Positions 41,000-56,100 of a stretch of 64,000 bases of DNA are shown here, piece by piece (position 1 is the stretch's first letter; each line of letters opens with the position of its first letter). The translations under genes were made by a program, and so were the position numbers. The stretch is taken from the NCBI GenBank assembly GCA_945910005.1, contig OX246737.1, positions 83,855,414 to 83,919,413 of the forward strand, read 5' to 3'. A model generated the notes under the pieces. That model made no database searches. It saw only the letters and a program-made list of their open reading frames with translations, and had not been told where the DNA came from. Source of the stretch: Isoperla grammatica (lineage: Eukaryota > Arthropoda > Insecta > Plecoptera > Perlodidae).

Positions 41000-42340
41000 A
41001 ACATATGAAGACAACGCATGTTTCCTCGCTTGTGAAGGTGACTGTACTTGATAAACCCTGCGCTAAGTCAGTGACATGAGAGCAACTACATGCAACATAT
41101 GAAGACAATGCATGTTTCCTCGCTTGTTACGGTGACTGTACTTGATAAACCCTGCGCTAAGTCAGTGACATGAGAGCAACTACATGCAACATATGAAGAC
41201 AACGCATGTTTCCTCGCTTGTGACGGTGACTGTACTTGATAAACCCTGCGCTAAGTCAGTGACATGAGAGCAACTACATGCAACATATTAGGACAATGCA
41301 TGTTTCCTCGTTTGTGACGGTGACTGTACGTGATAAACCCTGCGCTAAGTCAGTGACATAAGAGCAACTTCATGCAACATATGAAGACAACGCGTGTTTC
41401 CTCGCTTGTGACGGTGACTGTACGTGATAAACCCTGCGCTAAGTCAGTGACATTTGAGCAACTACATGCAACATATGAAGACAACGCATGTTTCAACGCT
41501 TGTGACGGTGACTGTACTTGATAAACCCTGCGCTAAGTCAGTGACATGAAAGCAACTACATGCAACATATGAAGACAACGCATGTTTCCTCGCTTGTGAC
41601 GGTGACTGTACGTGATAAACCCTGCGCTAAGTCAGTGACATGAGAGCAACTACATGCAACATATGAAGACAACACATGTTTCCTCGCTTGTGACGGTGAC
41701 TGTACGTGATAAACCCTGCGCTAAGTCAGTGACATGAGAGCAACTACATGCAACCTTTTAGGACAACGCATGTTTCCTCGCTTGTGAAGGTGACTGTACT
41801 TGATAAACCATGCGCTAAGTCAGTGACATGAGAGCAACTACATGCAACATAATAGGGCAACGCATGTTTCCTCGCTTGTGAAGGTGACTGTACTTGATAA
41901 ACCCTGCGCTCAGTCAGTGACAGGAGAGCAACTACATGCAACATATGAAGACAACGCATGTTTCATCGCTTGTGAAGGTGACTGTACTTAATAAACCCTG
42001 CGCTAAGTCAGTGGCATGAGGGCAACTACATGCAACATATGAAGACAACGCATGTTTCCTCGCTTGTGAAGGTGACTGTACTTGATAAACCCTGCGCTAA
42101 GTCAGTGACATGAGAGCAACTACATGCAACATATGAAGACAATGAATGTTTCCTCGCTTGTGAAGGTGACTGTACTTGATAAACCCTGCGCTAGGTCAGT
42201 GACATGAGAGCAACTACATGCAACATATGAAGACAATGAATGTTTCCTCGCTTGTGAAGGTGACTGTACTTGATAAACCCTGCGCTTAGTCAGTGACATG
42301 AGAGCAACTACATGCAACATAAGAAGACAACGCATGTTTC
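41000..42340. repeat. Five-copy sub-block (first copy) marked by caaccttttagg
   Basis: This sub-block of about 14 monomers is the most amplified part of the right domain. It holds the series caatgcatg with cctcgtttg, cataagagcaacttcatg with acgcgtgttt, catttgag with tttcaacg, acacatg, caacctttta, aaccatgcg and usually cataataggg. The marker caacctttta starts at 41,751, 48,775, 54,226, 57,422 and 62,779, giving spacings of 7,024, 5,451, 3,196 and 5,357 bp, each a multiple of 94 except for small indels. The third copy lacks the cataataggg monomer. Confidence 0.85.
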
Positions 42341-43133
42341 CTCGCTTGTCACGGTAACTGTACTTGATAAACCCTGCGCTAAGTCAGTGACATGAGAGCA
42401 ACTACATGCAACATATGAAGACAACGCATGTTTCCTCGCTTGTGAAGGTGACTGTACTTGATAAACCCTGCGCTAAGTCAGTGACATGAGAGCAACTACA
42501 TGCAACATATGAAGACAACGCATGTTTCCTCGCTTGTCACGGTAACTGTACATGATAAACCCTGCGCTAAGTCAGTGACATGAGAGCAACTACATGCAAC
42601 AAATTAGGACAACGCATGTTTCCTTGCTTGTGAAGGTGACTGTACTTGATAAACCCTGCGCTAAGTCAGTGACATGACAGCAACTACATGAAACATATTA
42701 GGACAACGCATGTTTCCTCGCTTGTGACGGTGACTGTACGTGATAAACCCTGTGCTAAGTCAGTGACTTGAGAGCAACTACATGCAACATATGAAGACAA
42801 CGCAAGTTTCCTCGCTTGTGAAGGTGACTGTACTTGATAAACCCTGCGCTAAGTCATTGACATGAGAGCAACTACATGCATTATATGAAGACAATGCATG
42901 TTTCCTCGCTTGTGACGGTGACTGTACTTGATAAACCCTGCGCTAAGTCAGTGACATGAGAGCAACTACATAAAACATATTAGGACAACGCATGTTTCCT
43001 CGCTTGTGACGGTGACTGTACGTGATAATCCCTGCGCTAAGTCAGTGACATGATGGCAACTACATGCAACATATGAAGACAACGCATGTTTCCTCGCTTG
43101 TGAAGGTGACTGTACTTGATAAACCCTGCGCTA

Positions 43134-43817
43134 AGTCAGTGACATGAGAGCAACTACATGCAACATATGAAGACAACGCATGTTTCCTCGCTTGTGAAGG
43201 TGACTGTACTTGATAAATCCTGCGCTAAGTCAGTGACATGAGAGCAACTACATGCAACATATGAAGACAATGCATGTTTCCTCGCTTGTCACGGTAACTG
43301 TACATGATAAACCCTGCGCTAAGTCAGTGACATAAAAGAGCAACTACATGCAACAAATTAGGACAACGCATGTTTCCTTGCTTGTGAAGGTGACTGTACT
43401 TGATAAACCCTGCGCTAAGTCAGTGACATGACAGCAACTACATGAAACATATTAGGACAACGCATGTTTCCTCGCTTGTGACGGTGACTGTACGTGATAA
43501 ACCCTGTGCTAAGTCAGTGACATGAGAGCAACTACATGCAACATATGAAGACAACGCAAGTTTCCTCGCTTGTGAAGGTGACTGTACTTGATAAACCCTG
43601 CGCTAAGTCAGTGACATGAGAGCAACTACATGCATTATATGAAGACAATGCATGTTTCTTCGCTTGTGACGGTGACTGTACTTGATAAACCCTGCGCTAA
43701 GTCAGTGACATGAGAGCAACTACATAAAACATATTAGGACAACGCTTGTTTCCTCGCTTGTGACGGTGACTGAACGTTATAATCCCTGCGCTAAGTCAGT
43801 GACATGAAGGCGACTAC
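43134..43817. repeat. Displaced copy of 38,461-39,144 at the C1/C2 junction
   Basis: Follows 38,461-39,144 at an offset of 4,673 bp, including the rare gataaatcctgc, cataaaagagc, gcattatatg with gtttcttcgc, and gaacgttataatcc with gaaggcgac monomers. It ends abruptly in the monomer at 43,80x-43,82x, where gaaggcgactacatgc is joined to aaaatatgaag, the start of the C2 copy of 36,891. It is a recombination product of two out-of-step C copies. Confidence 0.82.
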
Positions 43818-46800
43818 ATGCAAAATATGAAGACAACGCATGTTTCCTCGCTTGTGAAGGTGACTGTACTTAATAAACCCTGCGCTAAGTCAGTGACATG
43901 AGGGCAACTACATGCAACATATGAAGACAACGCATGTTTCCTCGCTTGTGAAGGTGACTGTACTTGATAAACCCTGCGCTAAGTCAGTGACATGAGAGCA
44001 AATACATGCAACATATGAAGACAATGAATGTTTCCTCGCTTGTGACGGTGACTGTACTTGATAAACCCTGCGCTAAGTCAGTGACATAAAAGCAACTACA
44101 TGCAACATATGAAGACAACTCATGTTTCCTCGCTTGTGACGGTGACTGTACTTGATAACCCCTCCGCTAAGTCAGTGAAATGAGAGCAACTACATGCAAC
44201 ATATGAAGACAACGCATGTTTCCTCGCTTGTGACGGTGACTGTACGTGATAAACCCTGCGCTAAGTCAGTGACATTTGAGCAACTACATGCAACATATGA
44301 AGACAACGCATGTTTCAACGCTTGTGACGGTGACTGTACTTGATAAACCCTGCGCTAAGTCAGTGACATGAAAGCAACTACATGCAACATATGAAGAAAA
44401 CGCATGTTTCCTCGCTTGTGACGGTGACTGTACGTGATAAACCCTGCGCTAAGTCAGTGACATGAGGGCAACTACATGCAACATATGAAGACAACGCATG
44501 TTTCCTCGCTTGTGAAGGTGACTGTACTTGATAAACCCTGCGCTAAGTCTGTGACATGAGAGCAACTACATGCAACATATGAAGACAATGCATGTTTCCT
44601 CGCTTGTTACGGTGACTGTACTTGATAAACCCTGCGCTAAGTCAGTGACATGAGAGCAACTTCATGCAACATATTAGGACAACGCATGTTTCCTCGCTTG
44701 TGACGGTGACTGTACTTGATAAACCCTGCGCTAAGTCAGTGACATGAGAGCAACTACATGCAACAATTAGGGCAACGCATGGACCCTCGTTTGTGACGGT
44801 GACTGTACGTGATGAACCCTGCGCTAAGTCAGTGACATGAGAGCAACTTCATGCAACATATGAAGACAACGCATAATTCCTCGCTTGTGACGGTGACTGT
44901 ACGTGATAAACCCTGCGCTAAGTCAGTGACATTTGAGCAACTACATGCAACATATGAGGACAACGCATGTTTCAACGCTTGTGACGGTGACTGTACTTGA
45001 TAAACCCTGCGCTAAGTCAGTGACATGAAAGCAACTACATGCAACATATGAAGACAACACATGTTTCCTCGCATGTGACGGTGACTGTACGTGATAAACC
45101 CTGCGCTAAGTCAGTGACATGAGAGCAACTACATGCAACATATGAAGACAACACATGTTTCCTCGCTTGTGACGGTGACTGTACGTGATAAACCCTGCGC
45201 TAAGTCAGTGACATGAGAGCAACTACATGCAACCTATTAGGACAACGCATGTTTCCTCGCATGTGAAGGTGACTGTACTTGATAAACCATGCGCTAAGTC
45301 AGTGACATGAGAGCAACTACATGCAACATATGAAGACAATGAATGTTTCCTCGCTTGTGAAGGTGACTGTACTTGATAAACCCTGCGCTTAGTCAGTGAC
45401 ATGAGAAAAACTACATGCAACATAAGAAGACAACGCATGTTTCCTCGCTTGTCACGGTAACTGTACTTGATAAACCCTGCGCTAAGTCAGTGACATGAGA
45501 GCAACTACATGCAACATATGAAGACAACGCATGTTTCCTCGCTTGTGAAGGTGACTGTACTTGATAAATCCTGCGCTAAGTCAGTGACATGAGAGCAACT
45601 ACATGCAACATATGAAGACAATGCATGTTTCCTCGCTTGTCACGGTAACTGTACATGATAAACCCTGCGCTAAGTCAGTGACATAAAAGAGCAACTACAT
45701 GCAACAAATTAGGACAACGCATGTTTCCTTGCTTGTGAAGGTGACTGTACTTGATAAACCCTGCGCTAAGTCAGTGACATGACAGCAACTACATGAAACA
45801 TATTAGGACAACGCATGTTTCCTCGCTTGTGACGGTGACTGTACGTGATAAACCCTGTGCTAAGTCAGTGACATGAGAGCAACTACATGCAACATATGAA
45901 GACAACGCAAGTTTCCTCGCTTGTGAAGGTGACTGTACTTGATAAACCCTGCGCTAAGTCAGTGACATGAGAGCAACTACATGCATTATATGAAGACAAT
46001 GCATGTTTCTTCGCTTGTGACGGTGACTGTACTTGATAAACCCTGCGCTAAGTCAGTGACATGAGAGCAACTACATAAAACATATTAGGACAACGCTTGT
46101 TTCCTCGCTTGTGACGGTGACTGAACGTTATAATCCCTGCGCTAAGTCAGTGACATGAAGGCGACTACATGCAACATATGAAGACAACGCTTGTTTCCTC
46201 GCTTGTGAAGGTGACTGTACTTGATAAACCCTGCGCTAAGTCAGTGACATGAGAGCAACTACATGCAACATATGAAAACAATGTATGTTTCCTCGCTTGT
46301 TACGGTGACTGTACTTGATAAACCCTGCGCTAAGTCAGTGACATGAGAGCAACTACATGCAACATATGAAGACAACGCATGTTTCCTCGCTTGTGAAGGT
46401 GACTGTACTTGATAAACCCTGGGCTAAGTCAGTGACATGAGAGCAACTACATGCAACATATTAGGACAACGCATGTTTCCTCGCTTGTGACGGTGACTGT
46501 ACACGATAAACCATGCGCTAAGTCAGTGACATGAGAGCAACTACATGCAACATATAAGGACAACGCATGTTTCCTCGTTTGTGACGGTGACTGTACGTGA
46601 TAAACCCTGCGCTAAGTCAGTGACATGAGAGCAACCACATGCAACATATGAAGACAACGCATGTTTCCTCGCTTGTGACGGTGACTGTACGTGATAAACC
46701 CTGCGCTAAGTCAGTGACATTTGAGCAACTACATGCAACATATGAAGACAACGCATGTTTCAACGCTTGTGACGGTGACTGTACTTGATAAGCCCTGCGC

Positions 46801-49800
46801 TAAGTCAGTGACATGAAAGCAACTACATGCAACATATGAAGACAACGCATGTTTCCTCGCTTGTGACGGTGACTGTACGTGATAAACCCTGCGCTAAGTC
46901 AGTGACATGAGAGCAACTACATGCAACATATGAAGACAACACATGTTTCCTCGCTTGTGACGGTGACTGTACGTGATAAACCCTGCGCTAAGTCAGTGAC
47001 ATGAGAGCAACTACATGCAACATATGAAGACAACGCATGTTTCCTCGCTTGTGACGGTGACTGTACGTGATAAACCCTGCGCTAAGTCAGTGACATTTGA
47101 GCAACTACATGCAACATATGAAGACAACGCATGTTTCAACGCTTGTGACGGTGACTGTACTTGATTTACCCTGCGCTAAGTCAGTGACATGAAAGCAACT
47201 ACATGCAACATATGAAGACAACGCATGTTTCATCGCTTGTTTAGGTGACTGTACGTGATAAACCCTGCGCTCAGTCAGTGACATGAGAGCAACTACATGC
47301 AACATATGAAGACAACGCATGTTTCATCGCTTGTTAAGGTTACTGTACGTGATAAACCCTGCGCTAAGTAAGTGACATGAAAGCAACTACATGCAACATA
47401 TGAAGACAACGCATGTTTCGTCGCTTGTGACGGTGACTGTACTTGATAACCCCTCCGCTAAGTCAGTGACATGAGAGCAACTACATGCAACATATGAAGA
47501 CAACGCATGTTTCCTCGCTTGTGACGGTGACTGTACTTGATAAACCCTGCGCTAAGTCAGTGACATGAGAGCAACTACATAAAACATATTAGGACAACGC
47601 ATGTTTCCTCGCTTGTGACGGTGACTGTACGTGATAATCCCTGCGCTAAGTCAGTGACATGAGGGCAACTACATGCAACATATGAAGACAACGCATGTTT
47701 CCTCGCTTGTGAAGGTCAGTGACATGAGAGCAACTACAAGCAACATATGAAGACAATGCATGTTTCCTCGCTTGTTACGGTGACTGTACTTGATAAACCC
47801 TGCGCTAAGTCAGTGACATGAGAGCAACTACATGCAACATATGAAGACAACGCATGTTTCCTCGCTTGTAAAGGTGACTGTACTTGATAAACCCTGCGCT
47901 AAGTCAGTGACATGAGAGCAACTACATAAAACATATTAGGACAACGCATGTTTCCTCGCTTGTGACGGTGACTGTACGTGATAATCCCTGCGCTAAGTCA
48001 GTGACATGAGGGCAACTACATGCAACATATGAAGACAACGCATGTTTCCTCGCTTGTGAAGGTGACTGTACTTGATAAACCCTGCGCTAAGTCAGTGACA
48101 TGAGAGCAACTACATGCAACATATGAAGACAATGCATGTTTCCTCGCTTGTTACGGTGACTGTACTTGATAAACCCTGCGCTAAGTCAGTGACATGAGAG
48201 CAACTACATGCAACATATGAAGACAACGCATGTTTCCTCGCTTGTGACGGTGACTGTACTTGATAAACCCTGCGCTAAGTCAGTGACATGAGAGCAACTA
48301 CATGCAACATATTAGGACAATGCATGTTTCCTCGTTTGTGACGGTGACTGTACGTGATAAACCCTGCGCTAAGTCAGTGACATAAGAGCAACTTCATGCA
48401 ACATATGAAGACAACGCGTGTTTCCTCGCTTGTGACGGTGACTGTACGTGATAAACCCTGCGCTAAGTCAGTGACATTTGAGCAACTACATGCAACATAT
48501 GAAGACAACGCATGTTTCAACGCTTGTGACGGTGACTGTACTTGATAAACCCTGCGCTAAGTCAGTGACATGAAAGCAACTACATGCAACATATGAAGAC
48601 AACGCATGTTTCCTCGCTTGTGACGGTGACTGTACGTGATAAACCCTGCGCTAAGTCAGTGACATGAGAGCAACTACATGCAACATATGAAGACAACACA
48701 TGTTTCCTCGCTTGTGACGGTGACTGTACGTGATAAACCCTGCGCTAAGTCAGTGACATGAGAGCAACTACATGCAACCTTTTAGGACAACGCATGTTTC
48801 CTCGCTTGTGAAGGTGACTGTACTTGATAAACCATGCGCTAAGTCAGTGACATGAGAGCAACTACATGCAACATAATAGGGCAACGCATGTTTCCTCGCT
48901 TGTGAAGGTGACTGTACTTGATAAACCCTGCGCTCAGTCAGTGACATGAGAGCAACTACATGCAACATATGAAGACAACGCATGTTTCATCGCTTGTGAA
49001 GGTGACTGTACTTAATAAACCCTGCGCTAAGTCAGTGACATGAGGGCAACTACATGCAACATATGAAGACAACGCATGTTTCCTCGCTTGTGAAGGTGAC
49101 TGTACTTGATAAACCCTGCGCTAAGTCAGTGACATGAGAGCAACTACATGCAACATATGAAGACAATGAATGTTTCCTCGCTTGTGAAGGTGACTGTACT
49201 TGATAAACCCTGCGCTAGGTCAGTGACATGAGAGCAACTACATGCAACATATGAAGACAATGAATGTTTCCTCGCTTGTGAAGGTGACTGTACTTGATAA
49301 ACCCTGCGCTTAGTCAGTGACATGAGAGCAACTACATGCAACATAAGAAGACAACGCATGTTTCCTCGCTTGTCACGGTAACTGTACTTGATAAACCCTG
49401 CGCTAAGTCAGTGACATGAGAGCAACTACATGCAACATATGAAGACAACGCATGTTTCCTCGCTTGTGAAGGTGACTGTACTTGATAAACCCTGCGCTAA
49501 GTCAGTGACATGAGAGCAACTACATGCAACATATGAAGACAACGCATGTTTCCTCGCTTGTCACGGTAACTGTACATGATAAACCCTGCGCTAAGTCAGT
49601 GACATGAGAGCAACTACATGCAACAAATTAGGACAACGCATGTTTCCTTGCTTGTGAAGGTGACTGTACTTGATAAACCCTGCGCTAAGTCAGTGACATG
49701 ACAGCAACTACATGAAAAATATTAGGACAACGCATGTTTCCTCGCTTGTGACGGTGACTGTACGTGATAAACCCTGTGCTAAGTCAGTGACTTGAGAGCA

Positions 49801-50157
49801 ACTACATGCAACATATGAAGACAACGCAAGTTTCCTCGCTTGTGAAGGTGACTGTACTTGATAAACCCTGCGCTAAGTCATTGACATGAGAGCAACTACA
49901 TGCATTATATGAAGACAATGCATGTTTTCTCGCTTGTGACGGTGACTGTACTTGATAAACCCTGCGCTAAGTCAGTGACATGAGAGCAACTACATAAAAC
50001 ATATTAGTACAACGCATGTTTCCTCGCTTGTGACGGTGACTGTACGTGATAATCCCTGCGCTAAGTCAGTGACATGAGGGCAACTACATGCAACATATGA
50101 AGACAACGCATGTTTCCTCGCTTGTGAAGGTGACTGTACTTGATAAACCCTGCGCTA
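43818..50157. repeat. HOR unit C2
   Basis: Second tandem copy of C, parallel to 36,887-43,133. It has a one-monomer insertion at about 45.06-45.16 kb, where the acacatg monomer is doubled, and a 1-bp loss near 44,765 (caacaattag). It departs from C1 at about 50,158, where C2 reads gctaattcag and C1 reads gctaagtcag. From about 48.06 kb the same sequence also acts as the start of the R1 unit, because the HORs overlap as a mosaic. Confidence 0.82.
47652..47716. repeat. 65-bp monomer with a 29-bp deletion, copy 2
   Basis: Same gaaggt / cagtgac fusion as at 40,692. The monomer after it has a private change here (ctacaagc for ctacatgc near 47,739). It was not seen in the R units, so it marks the C lineage. 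Confidence 0.82.
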
Positions 50158-53100
50158 ATTCAGTGACATGAGAGCAACTACATGCAACATATGAAGACAA
50201 TGCATGTTTCCTCGCTTGTAACGGTGACTGTACTTGATAAACCCTGCGCTAAGTCAGTGACATGAGAGCAACTACATGCAACATATGAAGACAACGCATG
50301 TTTCCTCGCTTGTGAAGGTGACTGTACTTGATAAACCCTGGGCTAAGTCAGTGACATGAGAGCAACTACATGCAACATATTAGGACAACGCATGTTTCCT
50401 CGCTTGTGACGGTGACTGTACTTGATAAACCCTGCGCTAAGTCAGTGACATGAGAGCAACTACATGCAACATATTAGGACAACGCATGTTTCCTCGTTTG
50501 TGACGGTGACTGTACGTGATAAACCCTGCGCTAAGTCAGTGACATGAGAGCAACTACATGCAACATATGAAGACAACGCATGTTTCCTCGCTTGTGACGG
50601 TGACTGTACGTGATAAACCCTGCGCTAAGTCAGTGACATTTGAGCAACTACATGCAACATATGAAGACAACGCATGTCTCAACGCTTGTGACGGTGACTG
50701 TACTTGATTTACCCTGCGCTAAGTCAGTGACATAAAAGCAACTACATGCAACATATGAAGACAACGCATGTTTCATCGCTTGTTAAGGTGACTGTACGTG
50801 ATAAACCCTGCGCTCAGTCAGTGACATGAGAGCAACTACATGCAACATATGAAGACAACGCATGTTTCATCGCTTGTTAAGGTTACTGTACGTGATAAAC
50901 CCTGCGCTAAGTAAGTGACATGAAAGCAACTACATGCAACATATGAAGACAACGCATGTTTCGTCGCTTGTGACGGTGACTGTACTTGATAACCCCTCCG
51001 CTAAGTCAGTGACATGAGAGCAACTACATGCAACATATGAAGAGAACGCATGTTTCCTCGCTTGTGACGGTGACTGTACGTGATAAACCCTTCGCTAAGT
51101 CAGTGACATGAGAGCAACTTCATGCAACATATGAAGACAACGCATGTTTCCTCGCTTGTGAAGGTGACTGTACTTGATAAACCCTGCGCTAAGTCAGTGA
51201 CATGAGAGAAACTACATGCAACATAAGAAGACAACGCATGTTTCCTCGCTTGTCAGGGTAACTGTACTTGATAAACCCTGCGCTAAGTCAGTGACATGAG
51301 AGCAACTACATGCAACAAATTAGGACAACGCATGTTTCCTCGCTTGTGAAGGTGACTGTACTTGATAAACCCTGCGCTAAGTCAGTGACATGAGAGCAAC
51401 TACATGAAACATATTAGGACAACGCATGTTTCCTCGCTTGTGACGGTGACTGTACGTGATAAACCCTGCGCTAAGTCAGTGACATGAGAGCAACTACATG
51501 CAACATATGAAGACAACGCATGTTTCCTCGCTTGTGAAGGTGACTGTACTTGATAAACCCTGCGCTAAGTCAGTGACATGAGAGCAACTACATGCAACAT
51601 ATGAAGACAACGCATGTTTCCTCGCTTGTGACGGTGACTGTACGTGATAAACCCTGCGCTAAGTCAGTGACATGAGAGCAACTACATGCAACATATGAAG
51701 ACAACGCATGTTTCCTCGCTTGTGAAGGTGACTGTACTTAATAAACCCTGCGCTAAGTCAGTGACATGAGGGCAACTACATGCAACATATGAAGACAACG
51801 CATGTTTCCTCGCTTGTGAAGGTGACTGTACTTGATAAACCCTGCGCTAAGTCAGTGACATGAGAGCAACTACATGCAACATATGAAGACAATGAATGTT
51901 TCCTCGCTTGTGACGGTGACTGTACTTGATCAACCCTGCGCTAAGTCAGTGACCTGAAAGCAACTATATGCAACATATGAAGACAACGCATGTTTCCTCG
52001 CTTGTGACGGTGACTGTACTTGATAACCCCTCCGCTAAGTCAGTGAAATGAGAGCAACTACATGCAACATATGAAGACAACGCATGTTTCCTCGCTTGTG
52101 ACGGTGACTGTACGTGATAAACCCTGCGCTAAGTCAGTGACATTTGAGCAACTACATGCAACATATGAAGACAACGCATGTTTCAACGCTTGTGACGGTG
52201 ACTGTACTTGATAAACCCTGCGCTAAGTCAGTGACATGAAAGCAACTACATGAACATATGAAGACAACGCATGTTTCCTCGCTTGTGACGGTGACTGTAC
52301 GTGATAAACCCTGCGCTAAGTCAGTGACATGAGGGCAACTACATGCAACATATGAAGACAACGCATGTTTCCTCGCTTGTGAAGGTGACTGTACTTGATA
52401 AACCCTGCGCTAAGTCAGTGACATGAGAGCAACTACATGCAACATATGAAGACAATGCATGTTTCCTCGCTTGTTACGGTGACTGTACTTGATAAACCCT
52501 GCGCTAAGTCAGTGACATGAGAGCAACTTCATGCAACATATTAGGACAACGCATGTTTCCTCGCTTGTGACGGTGACTGTACTTGATAAACCCTGCGCTA
52601 AGTCAGTGACATGAGAGCAACTACATGCAACATATTAGGACAACGCATGTTTCCTCGTTTGTGACGGTGACTGTACGTGATGAACCCTGCGCTAAGTCAG
52701 TGACATGAGAGCAACTTCATGCAACATATGAAGACAACGCATAATTCCTCGCTTGTGACGGTGACTGTACGTGATAAACCCTGCGCTAAGTCAGTGACAT
52801 GAGGGCAACTACATGCAACATATGAAGACAACGCATGTTTCCTCGCTTGTGAAGGTGACTGTACTTGATAAACCCTGCGCTAAGTCAGTGACATGAGAGC
52901 AACTACATGCAACATATGAAGACAATGAATGTTTCCTCGCTTGTGACGGTGACTGTACTTGATAAACCCTGCGCTAAGTCAGTGACATGAGAGCAACTAC
53001 ATGCAACATATTAGGACAACGCATGTTTCCTCGTTTGTGACGTTGACTGTACGTGATGAACCCTGCGCTAAGTCAGTGACATGAAAGCAACTTCATGCAA

Positions 53101-56100
53101 CATATGAAGACAACGCATAATTCCTCGCTTGTGACGATGACTGTACGTGATAAACCCTGCGCTAAGTCAGTGACATTTGAGCAACTACATGCAACATATG
53201 AAGACAACGCATGTTTCAACGCTTGTGACGGTGACTGTACTTGATAAACCCTGCGCTAAGTCAGTGACATGAAAGCAACTACATGCAACATATGAAGACA
53301 ACACATGTTTCCTCGCTTGTGACGGTGACTGTACGTGATAAACCCTACGCTAAGTCAGTGACATGAGGGCAACTACATGCAACATATGAAGACAACGCAT
53401 GTTTCCTCGCTTGTGAAGGTGACTGTACTTGATAAACCCTGCGCTAAGTCAGTGACATGAGAGCAACTACATGCAACATATGAAGACAATGCATGTTTCC
53501 TCGCTTGTTACGGTGACTGTACTTGATAAACCCTGCGCTAAGTCAGTGACATGAGAGCAACTACATGCAACATATGAAGACAACGCATGTTTCCTCGCTT
53601 GTGAAGGTGACTGTACTTGATAAACCCTGGGCTAAGTCAGTGACATGAGAGCAACTACATGCAACATATTAGGACAACGCATGTTTCCTCGCTTGTGACG
53701 GTGACTGTACTTGATAAACCCTGCGCTAAGTCAGTGACATGAGAGCAACTACATGCAACATATTAGGACAATGCATGTTTCCTCGTTTGTGACGGTGACT
53801 GTACGTGATAAACCCTGCGCTAAGTCATTGACATAAGAGCAACTTCATGCAACATATGAAGACAACGCGTGTTTCCTCGCTTGTGACGGTGACTGTACGT
53901 GATAAACCCTGCGCTAAGTCAGTGACATTTGAGCAACTACATGCAACATATGAAGACAACGCATGTTTCAACGCTTGTGACGGTGACTGTACTTGATAAA
54001 CCCTGCGCTAAGTCAGTGACATGAAAGCAACTACATGCAACATATGAAGACAACGCATGTTTCCTTGCTTGTGACGGTGACTGTACGTGATAAACCCTGC
54101 GCTAAGTCAGTGACATGAGAGCAACTACATGCAACATATGAAGACAACACATGTTTCCTCGCTTGTGACGGTGACTGTACGTGATAAACCCTGCGCTAAG
54201 TCAGTGACATGAGAGCAACTACATGCAACCTTTTAGGACAACGCATGTTTCCTCGCTTGTGAAGGTGACTGTACTTGATAAACCATGCGCTAAGTCAGTG
54301 ACATGAGAGCAACTACATGCAACATATGAAGACAACGCATGTTTCATCGCTTGTGAAGGTGACTGTACTTAATAAACCCTGCGCTAAGTCAGTGACATGA
54401 GGGCAACTACATGCAACATATGAAGACAACGCATGTTTCCTCGCTTGTGAAGGTGACTGTACTTGATAAACCCTGCGCTAAGTCAGTGACATGAGAGCAA
54501 CTACATGCAACATATGAAGACAATGAATGTTTCCTCGCTTGTGAAGGTGACTGTACTTGATAAACCCTGCGCTAGGTCAGTGACATGAGAGCAACTACAT
54601 GCAACATATGAAGACAATGAATGTTTCCTCGCTTGTGAAGGTGACTGTACTTGATAAACCCTGCGCTTAGTCAGTGACATGAGAGCAACTACATGCAACA
54701 TATGAAGACAATGAATGTTTCCTCGCTTGTGAAGGTGACTGTACTTGATAAACCCTGCGCTTAGTCAGTGACATGAGAGCAACTACATGCAACATAAGAA
54801 GACAACGCATGTTTCCTTGCTTGTCACGGTAACTGTACTTGATAAACCCTGCGCTAAGTCAGTGACATGAGAGCAACTACATGCAACGTATGAAGACAAC
54901 GCATGTTTCCTCGCTTGTGAAGGTGACTGTACTTGATAAACCCTGCGCTAAGTCAGTGACATAAGAGCAACTACATGCAACATATGAAGACAACGCATGT
55001 TTCCTCGCTTGTCACGGTAACTGTACATGATAAACCCTGCGCTAAGTCAGTGACATGAGAGCAACTACATGCAACAAATTAGGACAACGCATGTTTCCTT
55101 GCTTGTGAAGGTGACTGTACTTGATAAACCCTGCGCTAAGTCATTGACATGAGAGCAACTACATGCATTATATGAAGACAATGCATGTTTCCTCGCTTGT
55201 GACGGTGACTGTACTTGATAAACCCTGCGCTAAGTCAGTGACATGAGAGCAACTACATAAAACATATTAGGACAACGCATGTTTCCTCGCTTGTGACGGT
55301 GACTGTACGTGATAATCCCTGCGCTAAGTCAGTGACATGAGGGCAACTACATGCAACATATGAAGACAACGCATGTTTCCTCGCTTGTGAAGGTGACTGT
55401 ACTTGATAAACCCTGCGCTAATTCAGTGACATGAGAGCAACTACATGCAACATATGAAGACAATGCATGTTTCCTCGCTTGTAACGGTGACTGTACTTGA
55501 TAAACCCTGCGCTAAGTCAGTGACATGAGAGCAACTACATGCAACATATGAAGACAACGCATGTTTCCTCGCTTGTGAAGGTGACTGTACTTGATAAACC
55601 CTGGGCTAAGTCAGTGACATGAAAGCAACTACATGCAACATATTAGGACAACGCATGTTTCCTCGCTTGTGACGGTGACTGTACTTGATAAACCCTGCGC
55701 TAAGTCAGTGACATGAGAGCAACTACATGCAACATATTAGGACAACGCATGTTTCCTCGTTTGTGACGGTGACTGTACGTGATAAACCCTGCGCTAAGTC
55801 AGTGACATGAGAGCAACTACATGCAACATATGAAGACAACGCATGTTTCCTCGCTTGTGACGGTGACTGTACGTGATAAACCCTGCGCTAAGTCAGTGAC
55901 ATTTGAGCAACTACATGCAACATATGAAGACAACGCATGTCTCAACGCTTGTGACGGTGACTGTACTTGATTTACCCTGCGCTAAGTCAGTGACATGAAA
56001 GCAACTACATGCAACATATGAAGACAACGCATGTTTCATCGCTTGTTAAGGTGACTGTACGTGATAAACCCTGCGCTCAGTCAGTGACATGAGAGCAACT

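Larger units (their letters stand above)
36887..43817. repeat. HOR unit C1 (6,931 bp)
   Basis: First of two tandem copies in the right domain. It matches C2 at offsets of 6,931, then 6,930, then 7,024 bp; the last step is one extra monomer in C2 at about 45.06-45.16 kb. Markers include atggaccctcg (37,851 and 44,781), the cataaaagagc monomer (38,66x and 45,68x), gaacgttataatcc, the tgatttaccc monomer and the 65-bp monomer at 40,692. Its last 684 bp (43,134-43,817) is not the expected continuation but a copy of 38,461-39,144. Confidence 0.82.
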
